From Glaciozyma antarctica PI12 (lineage: Eukaryota > Basidiomycota > Microbotryomycetes > Kriegeriales > Camptobasidiaceae): DNA of 64,000 nucleotides. A program made the position numbers and the translations under genes. The notes beneath the pieces are model-generated. The model did no database searches, was not told the DNA's origin, and worked only from the letters and a program-made list of their open reading frames with translations. Positions 45,201 through 54,572 of the stretch are shown here, one piece after another; position 1 is the first letter of the stretch; the number at the start of each line of letters is the position of its first letter. The stretch covers positions 452,112 through 516,111 of the forward strand of contig KZ627146.1 of assembly GCA_002917775.1 (NCBI GenBank), read 5' to 3'.

Positions 45201-48076
45201 TTCGCTCCTCCTTCGACCAAGCGTAAGGTCGTCTTCAACGAGGAGGTCTACATCCAGGAGATCGTCGACATTCGTGATCAGCGTCTTCACTGGAACCCTC
45301 AGGTTGACGAGCCTCGCGCTGTTGACCCGGCGACGATTCCTCTGCCCGAGTCCCCCGCCGTCAGCATGGTCAGTCCTGGTTCTTCATTTCTCCGCGCCTT
45401 TGCTGACGGGTTCTCGCTCCAGATGACCACTCCCCGTCGCGGTCGTCCCGCTACGCCTGCTGCACCTTCCTCCTCCGTCCGCCGCGCTCAACGCGTCCCG
45501 ACGACGACGCCCTGCGCAAGCGTTCGCAAGGTCCTCCTCGAATCTCAGCACCTCGCGCCCCAGTCCCCTCGCCGAGTCCCCGCCTGCACTCCTCCCCCAG
45601 CTACTTGGACGTCGCACGCTGCCAACTCGTGGACTCCCGGAGCGGGCCTGCACGGCACGGGTCTCAGCGTCCAGCCTGCGACGCCTACCGCTTCGACGTC
45701 TCCTGCGGTCGGAGTTCACGCATTCCACGTCAAGGTCGCGTCGGCTACGCCAATCAAGGCTACGCCAATCAAGGCGGCCTCGGTCTTCACTCCTCGTACC
45801 AAGGCTACGAGGAAGGCAGAGGTTCGTTCCGTTCTTCCCTCTCTCTCGCATGCGTACTAACGACCTCCTTTGCAGATCCAAAGCCTTCAGGAATCCCCCG
45901 CCTCCCGCCCCACCACCTTCGGCAGCGCCGTCAAGCCCGTCCCTCGCTCCCAAGTCCTACTCCAGCAAGTCGAGGACCTTCGTCGCCGCCAATCGATGCC
46001 CGCGCATCACTTCCAGGCTCGCCAGGCCCTCGAAACGCCCTCCACCCCCGTCGTCGTCGCGCCCACCGAAGCCGTCGAGCTCGCCATCGCCGCACCCTCC
46101 ACTCCCCGCGCCATCACCCCCCTCCGACCCATCTACAAGCCCATGACGCTCCCAACCCCGAACCTCGCCTCCTCCTTCCGCCGCATGTTCAGCTCCGCCG
46201 CCGCCCCCATCCCCGGCACGCCCAACTTTAGCGGGTTCCGAAACCTCTTCCAAGGCCCGGTATCGGCGGTAGCTTCTCCTAGGCTCGAAGGCCTGCAGGA
46301 GATGCTCAAGACGCCTGCTGCGACGAAGCGCGCTGTCGTCGAAGTTGTCGCCTCGCCCGCTCCTGTCGATTCGCCGATTCGCCATGCGGCTCCCAGGGGG
46401 GCGTCGATTGCGCCCGAGATCGCAGAGGAGGAATCCGAGGTCGCCGAGGCGCCTGAGGAAGCGGAGGCTGCCGAGCTGGAGATCCAGGAGGACGAGATCG
46501 AGAGCGAAGCCGAGGTCGAGGACGTCGTTAGTGAGGTCGAGCTCCTCGTTGAGCAGCCGCTGGAGGCAGAGGTCGTCGAGGAGGTTCAGGCTCCCGAGGA
46601 GGAGCTCGCAGTCGTCGAGGAGGTCGAGGTCGAGGTCACCAGCATGGACGTCGTCGAGGAACTTGTCGTCGAACCTAAGGTTGTCGAGGAGGCTGTTCCC
46701 GAAGGCATCGAGGAGGAAGTCGTGCCCGAGGCGAGCGAGGAGGAGATCGTTCCTCAAGTCGTCGAGGAGGAAGCTCTACCGGAGGCTAGCGAGGAGGAGA
46801 TCGTCCCCGAGGTCGTCGAAGCGCCAGCTGTCGAGGATGTCGTCGAAGTATCGACTGCAGAGGATGTCGTCAAGGATGTCGTCGAGCTGGAGCAAGAGAT
46901 CGCCGAGGTGGCGAAGGAGATTGAAGCGGAGGTTGTTGAGGAGGAGGTCCTCGTCGCCGAAGCGGGAGTCGTCGAGGAGGTCGTCGTCGAGGAGGCCATC
47001 GTCGAAGCTCCCGTTGCGCGACGAGGTAGGGCTGCGAAGGCCCCCGCGAAGAAGGCCACGAAAGCCGGTCCCAAGAAGGCCAAGGCGGTCGAAGTCGAGC
47101 CGGAGCTGGAGCACGAGGAGGTCGTCGAGGTCGCTGAGCCTGCGCCTGCACCAAGGTCGACTCGAGAAGCCGCAGCGACGGGACGAACGACGAGGAAGGC
47201 ACCCGTCCGCTCGGCTCCCGTCGAGACCGTTGCGCCCGAGGTCGAGGAAGCTCCGGTCGTTGCCGCTCCTGCTTCGAGGCGAGGACGCGCAGCCAAGGTC
47301 GAAGCTGCGCCCGTTGAGGCTGTCGGAGCGGTCGTGGATGCGCCCAAGTCCGGGCGAGGGAGGAAGGCTCGCGTTGTCGAGGAGGTCGCGCCGGTCGTCG
47401 AAGGTGCGTTTTTCTAGCTGACGCGGTGAGATCGCTCGCTCACCTTTCCCTCGCAGTAGAAGCTCCTGCGCCAAAGGCTGCACCGAAGGCTCGAGCTCCT
47501 CGTGGGCGTGCTGCTGCTGCTCGCGTTGCTGAGGTGGAGGAGGCCGTTGTCGAAGCTGGTGCGTTCTCTTTCTCGCACTTCCAATCCTCGTTTCTAACGT
47601 CTCTCGTAACCAGATCCTGAGCCGGTCGCCGAACCTGTCGCACCCGTCGCCAAAGGACGCAAGACCAAGGCGAAGAAGGTCGAAGTTGCCGAGGTCGTCG
47701 AGGAGCCTGAAGAAGGTCAGTTCGGGCTGCCAATCTCTCACGTCCTCCAACGCTGACACCTCCCGGTTTCTCAGTCACCGCTATCGAGGAGGAGGTTGTC
47801 GTCGAGAAGAAGAAGCCCGCGCCGAGGAAGCGAGCGACGAAGGCCGCCGTCGCCGTTGCCGTTCACGAGGACGAGGTCCCCTCCGGGCCCGAACCCGTCG
47901 AGGAAGTCGCCCCCGTCAAGGCCACTCGAGGAAGGCGTGCTCTCCAGGCCGCGAGCGTCGTCGTGGAGACCAAGCCTGCCGGGCGAGGGAAGGGCAAGGC
48001 AGCGACGGCGGCTGTCGAACTGAAGGAGAACGTCGTCGAGGTGGCTCCTACGCGGGCTCTCCGCACTCGCCGCTGA
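42206..48076 (+). CDS. Long FHA protein, Ki-67-like layout with PP1 docking motif
   Basis: About 1,650 residues in many exons. The N-terminus MSSDPTIFSYGHISLLRS leads into an FHA domain: FPLVKSSLSFGRLSTCDVRI, CSKLHATVEV, LQVHSVNGLLHNG and LSNNDELIICDRIFKWES. It has the canonical Gly-Arg, Ser..His and Asn phosphothreonine-binding residues. A long disordered part follows, rich in SP/TP sites (likely CDK targets), with acidic runs at 43738-43790. At 45222-45236 the codons for KRKVVFNEE give an RVxF-type PP1-docking motif, preceded by the SVLRTGPRKK type of basic patch. The last third alternates acidic Val/Glu-rich repeats (VVEE units, 46430-47010) with about ten basic blocks such as RRGRAAKAPAKKA, SGRGRKARV and KGRKTKAKK, ending ALRTRR. 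The FHA, PP1 and basic-tail order matches Ki-67; homology itself is not shown. Confidence 0.8.
44206..44382 (+). repeat. In-gene tandem repeats of the FHA protein
   Basis: Two repeat types lie side by side inside one exon. The first is a run of EEQVD/EEQVE units (about 44206-44290). The second is a pair of near-identical units coding RPQDVPLPETPAP and RPQDVPLPETPAL (about 44302-44382). They are recent enough to be nearly identical in DNA. Confidence 0.75.
46430..47010 (+). repeat. Degenerate acidic Val/Glu repeat array
   Basis: The exon codes for imperfect repeats such as SEEEIVPQVVEEEALPE and SEEEIVPEVVEAP, built from gtcgtcgaggag-like units. The array explains the long antisense frame on the minus strand here, which is a shadow. 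Confidence 0.75.
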
Positions 48077-48265
48077 TTATAGCGCGCGCTTTCCTCCCCC
48101 ATTTCGCTTTTCTTGTACCAGTGACTCTAGGATTATGAAACTTGAAACGTTCCCGAACACCTTCCGAGATCTGAGAAGTCGAGAGAGCCTGGCGAAAGAA
48201 CGAGCAGCAGCGCAAGCAGCAGATCCTCTCAGAAAAGGCACGCAAGTCCCGGGGCACTGAGTCCA

Positions 48266-51200
48266 TTACACCTTAGTCGTCTCCGCCAGGAACGCATCGT
48301 GCAGCCTTGAACGCGAGACTCGTCAGCGGAAGCCGGTTGAGTCGCGAGAGGAGGAACTCACTTCTTCTGCGCGTCCCACTCCTTGCTCAACTTCTTCGCC
48401 TTGGACTTGAGAAGATCCACGCCCTCCTTGTCCTTCGTCGGTAATCCCTTGTCGTCCCACGCCGAAAACTCCTCCGTATTGGCTTTGAACATCTCCGTCG
48501 GGGGCATGCGCCCCTTCTCGAGCTTCTCAAGCCGCTTCGCCTCGACAGCCGCGGCGGAAGCAGCTTTCCGAGCGAGCTTCTCCTGAGCCGCCGCGAGTTT
48601 CTCGTCTCGCGCACGTCGAAGGATCTCGGGGTCCATGAGCTTGACGAGGGCCTTGCCGTCTGCAGTCGAAGCGGTAAGCGAGCGTTCTCGAGTCGGGAAG
48701 GAGCGAGCTGACCATCTTGGTCATCGAGAGCGACGCCTAGATCTACGAGTTCGATATCTCGTAGCTGGTCCGAGAGGGCGAGGATCTCAGACGCGGGTGC
48801 GCCCTCCATCGCGAGCTTGCGAACCCTATCGCGGAACGTCGACATCGCCGCAAGGTACGGCTTGAGAATCGACTCGCGCTGTATCGACCAGGTCGTCAGC
48901 GTTCGTTTTAATTAACGCGAGAAAGCCACTCACATCCGCTGCTCCCTCCTGACCCGCCACGACCGGCATTCCCCACCCAAGAACCCTCTCACCCGTTGAA
49001 TCCGTCGCTGATCCCTCGCCAAGCCCAAACATCCTAAGCATCCTCGTGATCCACTCGGCGACAGCGACGAGCGCAGGAACGTTGACCTTGCTTCGGCCTC
49101 GAGCGACGTAGATGTTGCTGGCTGAGACGAGGTCGAGGAGGATTTGAAGCGCTTTGGGAGTGTCGAACGAGTCGCAGAGGGCGATGCGGAAGGACATTTG
49201 AGCTTGCTCGAGCCTTGGTGAAGCGGAGCGTTAGTGGAGGTGGGAGAAGAGGCTGAAAGAGGCAGGACTGACTTGGCGAGGAGGTCGCGCTCGGCTTGCT
49301 CAAAGTGATGGTGCCCGTCGGAAGCGACAGAGTTGGCTTTGGCTTCGGAAGCGAGAGCGTTTACGATGCTGAAGAAGTTCTGCGAGGATGGTCGGGATCA
49401 GCGTGCGGGCATCAAAAAGCAAAGACGACAGAGAACGCACGTTGAGAAGACCCTCTGCACCGCGAACCTCCTGCATCGACGCCTCCTTGAAGTCGAGCTT
49501 GGCGTTCCAGGTCTGGGACAGGAATGCGAATCGCAGTTGACGAGCCGAGTACCGCGTAAGAGCGTCGTCGATCGTGATGAAGTTCTTGAGCGACTTGGAC
49601 ATCTTGAGTCCTTCGATGTGGAGATGACCGGTGTGGAGGAAGTAGTTTACCCATTGGCGGCAGTTGTGGTAGGCCTGCAAGATTTCAATCAGCATGCGGG
49701 AGATGAACCGAGGAGGGATGTGAGAGCGCACCTCGCTCTGAGCGATTTCGTTATCGTGATGAGGGAACGCAAGATCGACTCCGCCAGAATGCACGTCCAT
49801 CCCTTCTCCATGAACTGCGCTCGCCATCACGCTGCACTCGATGTGCCATCCAGGACGTCCAGGACCCCAGGGCGAGACCCAAGCCGGCTCTCCAGGCTTG
49901 GACGTCTTCCAGAGCGCAAAGTCGGAAGCGAAGCGTTGGCCAGCGTTGCTTGATAGGGATCCTAAGCGATGCCAGACACGTAAGTTTCGATCCTCGCAAG
50001 AGGAAAGCGCGAAAACGTACCTTCTCCGTCCTCGAGAAGCTCCCGGTTGCCCTTGCTCCAGGGTTGAAGCTTCGCATACGTGTGCTTCCATCCCTCGGTT
50101 CCCTCGTTCCCCTCGGCGCCCTCAAACTTGGACGTATCGAACCAGACGTTTCCTCCGGCCGCGTACGCTAGTCCTCGCTTAACGATCTCGTCGACGAAGG
50201 TGACGATTTCGGGAATGTACTCGGACACGCGAGTGAGGGTCGTCGGTCGCTCGACGTGCAGAGCTTGCATCGATGTGAAGTACGAATCCTCCCAGTAGGC
50301 GGCAAGGTCGCGGAAGATGGCAGGGTCGGTGATCGTAGCTCCAAGCTGCGAAGCTCACGCCATCAGCTCCATCCCCCCTCCTCCTCCGTCTCCTTGGAAC
50401 GTACCTTCTTGTCGAGCCATACACCGAGAGCATCCCTGTTCGCCTCAACAGCCTTGGTCGCCTCCTCTGCGCTCGTTCGTCTCTCCTTGGCCGCCTTCTC
50501 CCCCTCCTCAATACCCTCCAATCCCACTTTCAGCGCCGCGAGGTACATTCCAAACTTCTCGTTCTTCGCCTTTTGCGCCTCGACCCACTGCACCTCCTTG
50601 GCGCTCTCGGAGATCTCCTCCCATGCTGCGAGTGCCGTCTCGTAGGTCTGAGTAGGAGGAGGAGAGGCGAGAGAGTCGGAGAGAGACTTGAAGAGGTAGG
50701 CGGTCCAGGCGGCTTGGAGGTCGGAGATGAGCGTCAAGGAGAGGGGAGTGGGTGCGGAGGAAGTGGTGGATAGGAAGGAAGAGAGTAGGTGGGAGTGTCG
50801 GGCGCGAACGATGATCTGCGACAGGTCCTCCTGGTCAGAGCCGCTCCTTGCTGGTGGGTGGAGCGCTCTCAGCTCACCTTGTCGTCGACGTCGGTGATGT
50901 TCATCACAAAGTTGACCTCGTAGCCAAAGTAATCACGCAGGATCCGCCGCATAATGTCCTGGGTCATGTAGTTCCTGAGGGCGGCAGAATCAGCAAAGAG
51001 CTCCCCCTCCCTCTTGCGCCGCCTCGGTCCGAGAGCGCACCTAGCGTGACCCATGTGAGAAGCATCGTATACAGTAGGACCGCAGTTGTACCAAGTCACT
51101 ACGCCTGGCTTCTTGGTCACGAAGTCGACCTGAGCGTGCACGGATTAGCTCGTTCCTCCCTCTGCCCGCCTCTGCCTCTCCTTCGCTTAACGCACCTTGG

Positions 51201-51324
51201 TCCGAGTGAGAGAATTGTAGACTTTGATCTTGAGATCCTCTGTTCCAGCTGCCCGAGTCGGAGGTTGCCAGCTGTCCTGCGTAGGGGCTGCCTTGGAGCG
51301 CGACGCATCGGCGGAGGTTGCCAT
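48266..51324 (-). CDS. CRS1: Cysteinyl-tRNA synthetase, probably dual targeted
   Basis: Charges tRNA-Cys. The cytosolic start at 51324 reads [20 protein letters not shown]. In the same frame, upstream ATGs at 51444 and 51429 add MLLSSLQRVTRRVRTARI and more: Arg-rich, Ser-rich and acid-free, ending LRSFSTCS, a classical mitochondrial presequence. Family motifs: [18 protein letters not shown] (HIGH equivalent HMGH and first zinc Cys), [51 protein letters not shown] and [20 protein letters not shown] (KMSKS). A eukaryote-type insertion of about 130 residues, charged and helical, lies at about 50737-50410. The C-terminus is lysine-rich ([29 protein letters not shown]) and ends AETTKV at 48266. 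Around ten introns. Confidence 0.94.
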
Positions 51325-52577
51325 TGAGCAAGTCGAGAAGGATCGCAGGGGAAAGGAGGCGAGTCTGGCAGGGATTATCCTGGCTGTTCTGACTCTTCTG
51401 GTGACTCTTTGTAGCGAGCTCAGTAGCATAAAGAAAAGCCGCAAACGAGAGCGGAAGAGGACTCGACGTCGACTTGGTGCGCAGTGCGGCGAGGGAGCAG
51501 CTCACCTTCCTCCCCTCTCTTGCACTGGGACTCCTCAGACCAGCACTGCTTTCTAAACGCCCACTTGCCTGGGCAGGAACCACGGTCCAACTGAGCTCAG
51601 CCCTCGCGCTTTCTCGACTCGGTCGGCTCGAACATGGACTGTCCACCTCTCCCCTAGTCGGCGGCTCTCGAACGGGGAACAAGCTGCGGGTCATATTCGA
51701 GGCAGGAGGAGGACTAGAGCGGCTTAGCTGGGGTGGACTGGGGTAGAGGCGGAGGTGAGCGCGCACGGTGGAGCTGACCGGGGAACAACAGAGGTCCCGA
51801 CTGACGCACTCTGAGGAGGAGCACAGTTGTTCTTACTGCTTGTGACAGCTTTTTATTGCAACACGCGACGTCCTCAAGCATCAGGCATCAAGTCCGTAGG
51901 GCACTCCGTTCAGCCGCATCAGCTCCTTCTCCCCGCAATCCCCGGCTGCGCTCCCAGCCTCCCTCTTCTCCACCTCACTGCTTGCCTTGCTCCCGACTGG
52001 CGAGGGAAGCTCGAACGCTGTGCTCGAAAGCGATGGACGGGTAGTAGTCGGGGGCGACGGGCGACGGGCGACGGGCGGAGGATCTTGCGCCGGTGGTGTG
52101 TCGGGGCACGGGCTCGGGAGGGAGGGCGAGGCACAAGCGTGTGCGAGTTGACGAAGGGTGAGTGGATCGAACCAGTCGCTGCTAGGAATGGATTGAGCTG
52201 AACAGGCCAACAGACGGGAACTGCTCAGGCACGAAGCGATCGCAAGTAGCGAAAGCTCGCTCGCCGGCGCCTATCTCCCTCTCCTCCTGCCCGCTTCCCC
52301 CGCTCGACATTCTAGTGCTTTGAAAGTCACCCCACTCCCCGCTGCTGCTTGCCGATTGCTCAGCACCGAAGAGCCGGGGGATGGCGATCGAGATGAGCGA
52401 GAATGGCCCATCGTTCGAGGTTCCCTAATGAATGACGCTCTGATAGTGGTTCTGCTCTCCTTCGCCCAGAATGGCCATCGGACGACTCTCCAGCATGGCC
52501 GCCTTTATAAAGCTTGACAACGCTGGTCCTTCTCTTCCTCCATCACACCCGCTCCCATCACTTCAACCCAGCTCAAC
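51325..52577. other. Long intergenic region with CRS1 and RDS1-type promoters
   Basis: At 1.25 kb this is one of the two longest gaps. The CRS1 presequence (to 51444) extends into it from the left; the RDS1-type promoter fills the right end. A minus-strand frame at 51881-52210 is open and Pro/Ser-rich but has no ATG, so I do not call it. The length may reflect elaborate regulation of the secreted ferritin-like gene. Confidence 0.5.
52506..52511 (+). promoter_or_regulatory. TATA box of the RDS1-type gene
   Basis: The sequence tttataaag places a TATAAA 66 bases before the ATG at 52578, followed by a CT-rich leader. It is one of few good TATA elements at a correct distance in the window and fits a strongly inducible gene. 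Confidence 0.6.
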
Positions 52578-53974
52578 ATGCGCTCCTCCATCATCGCCGT
52601 CGCTGCCTGCGCCGTTGTCGCCAATGCCGTCGCTATCAACCAGGACATCCCTTCCATGAAGCGCAGCATCATGAAGCGCCAGAGCACCACCGTTGGAGCT
52701 CCCGACGACGTAGTCCTCAACTTTGCGTTGACTCTCGAGCACCTCGAGGACGCGTTCTACAAGGAGGGACTCGCCAAGTACACCGCGGCCGACTTTGACG
52801 CCGCTGGATACACTGGAGCCTACCCTCTTCTCGAGAAGATCGCTGAGGACGAGGCTTCCCACGTCGCTTTCCTCACCGGTGCCCTCGAGGCCGCTGGCGC
52901 CACTCCTGGTACGTCTCGCCTACCGTTCTTTCTCGGCCAAGCTAACCTCACTCCACTTGCAGTGCAAGCCTGCAACTACACGTTTCCCTACGACACAATT
53001 GGCGGCTTCCTCGCCCTCTCCCAGGTTCTCGAGGGTGTCGGAACCTCCGCCTACCTCGGTAAGTTTCGCCTGGTTCTTTGAGCGCTCGTATCTCGCTAAC
53101 GCGCATCCTACTCTCCAGGCGCCGCTGGATCCATCGAGACCACCGCATTCCTCACCGCCGCCGGAAGCATCCTCACCGTCGAGGTCAGTCCTCTCCTGGT
53201 CGCGTTTCGCTCGCTCGAAACTGGAACTGACCCCTCCTTTTCCAGGCCCGCCACAACGCCTTCATCCGCTACCTCAACAGTCTCAGCCCCTTCCCCTCGG
53301 CTTATGACACCCCCCAGAGCGCCGCCGCCGTCGTGACGATGGCCACTCCCTTCTTCGCCAGCTGCCCCGACGGTAGCGCTCCTGCCATCGCCGGAAAGGA
53401 GCCTCTCACCGTCACCTCGGACGCCCCCGCCATCGGCGCTTCCCTCGAGATTGCCCCTACCAACACCTCCCTCGCCGCTACCTTCGAGGGAACCGTCTAC
53501 TGCGGCTTCGCATCGTGCGTTCTTTCCTTCATCCCTGGGCCTCGAACTCGAGCTGACTCCCATTCTCCTTCGCAGTGGACTCGGTGCTGGATTCTCCGTC
53601 TACGAGAACGGCGCCTGCATGATCCCCACCGCCAACGTTACCGCTGGCCAGACCTGTTCGTCCCCTCCTCCTCCTCTCACCAAAACGTCTCACTAATTCG
53701 GCTTCTCACAGACGTCGTCCTCACCTCGGGCCCCTCCGTCGCCGATGCCTCCGTCCTCGCCGGCCCCGCCATCATCGAGCTCGCCGCCGTCGGTGCCTCC
53801 CCCTCCGCCTCTGGATCCGCCACTGGATCCGCCTCCCCCACTCTCGGAGGATCCGCCACCGCCACTGGCGCTGGAGCCGCTGCCTCCCCTACCCTCATGA
53901 CCGGCGGCGCTTCCACCCTAGCCAAGTTCTCGTTCGCCTCGGTCCTTGCTGGAGCTCTTGCTCTCCTTGTCTAG
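52578..53974 (+). CDS. Secreted ferritin-like domain protein, Rds1 type, GPI anchored
   Basis: Signal peptide MRSSIIAVAACAVVANAVA, then a ferritin-like four-helix domain of the Rds1/desiccation-related type: DDVVLNFALTLEHLEDAFYK with the first metal-ligand glutamates, LLEKIAEDEASHVAFLTGAL (E..H), FLALSQVLEGVGTSAYLGAA and TVEARHNAFIRYLN (E..RH). These give the paired ExxH-like pattern of ferritin-like folds. A beta-rich C-terminal part follows, with GTVYCGFASGLGAGFSVYEN and Cys residues. The tail is Ser/Thr/Gly/Ala-rich and ends in a hydrophobic stretch FASVLAGALALLV, a GPI-attachment signal. S. pombe rds1 responds to nutrient limitation; I infer a stress role and cell-wall location. Five short introns. 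Stop at 53974. Confidence 0.88.
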
Positions 53975-54572
53975 ATAATTTAGCGCCGTCGGAAGCTTTG
54001 TTGTTATGCATTGAAAGAAAGGACATTTGGCTTGACGAACGAAATTGGAGAGCGAGAAAGCGAGCGAGATCTTTTTGACTCTCCTCGCGCTCTTCTCCGC
54101 CCTGCTTTCTTTTTGAGTGAGCGTCGCAAGTCCGGTATCAAGCTTGGCGCTACATCTCTCCTCCGTTTCGCTGTGCGCTGCTTGACTCCCAGCAAACACA
54201 GTGAAAAAGACCAAGTTCGCGCTTGCGACGCCCCCACCCAGTCGCTGTTCACTTTTCGCATCGCCGCTTGTTTCTCTGCGAAAGGGTCCATACGCTGGAG
54301 AAGAAGCAGCTCAATACTCCTCCCGTAAAAGTAGAACAGGCCAGGGGGGAGCAGAGACGAAACGGAACGGGAAAACGAAGCGAACTTCGCAAGCAAACGC
54401 GAGTCGACGTCCCTCGAGACTTGTTCTTTTGATCTTCTTTGAATTCGACAGTGGTGACAGTACAGTAATAACGGAGAGGTGTGTACGGAAGGGTGAGGAT
54501 GCAGAGGGGGGGCAAGAGGAAACGACCAAACTAAAACCGAAAAACGCAGGTCCATCCTTCGGTGTCCTCCTT
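53975..54572. other. Convergent 3' regions, RDS1-type gene and EPL1
   Basis: Nearly 600 bases between two stops that face each other. It should hold both 3' UTRs. Open frames exist on both strands but none has motifs. Base composition is less GC-rich here than in the genes. Confidence 0.5.

Noticed and set aside
46754-47759. Long antisense frames opposite the FHA protein repeats (up to 327 codons)
   Set aside because: They mirror the GTC/GAG-rich repeats of the plus-strand gene, have no start context or motifs, and sit wholly inside a well-supported coding region.
51881-52210. Pro/Ser-rich minus-strand frame in the 51.3-52.6 kb gap
   Set aside because: It has no ATG and no supporting splice sites, so I left it as intergenic.
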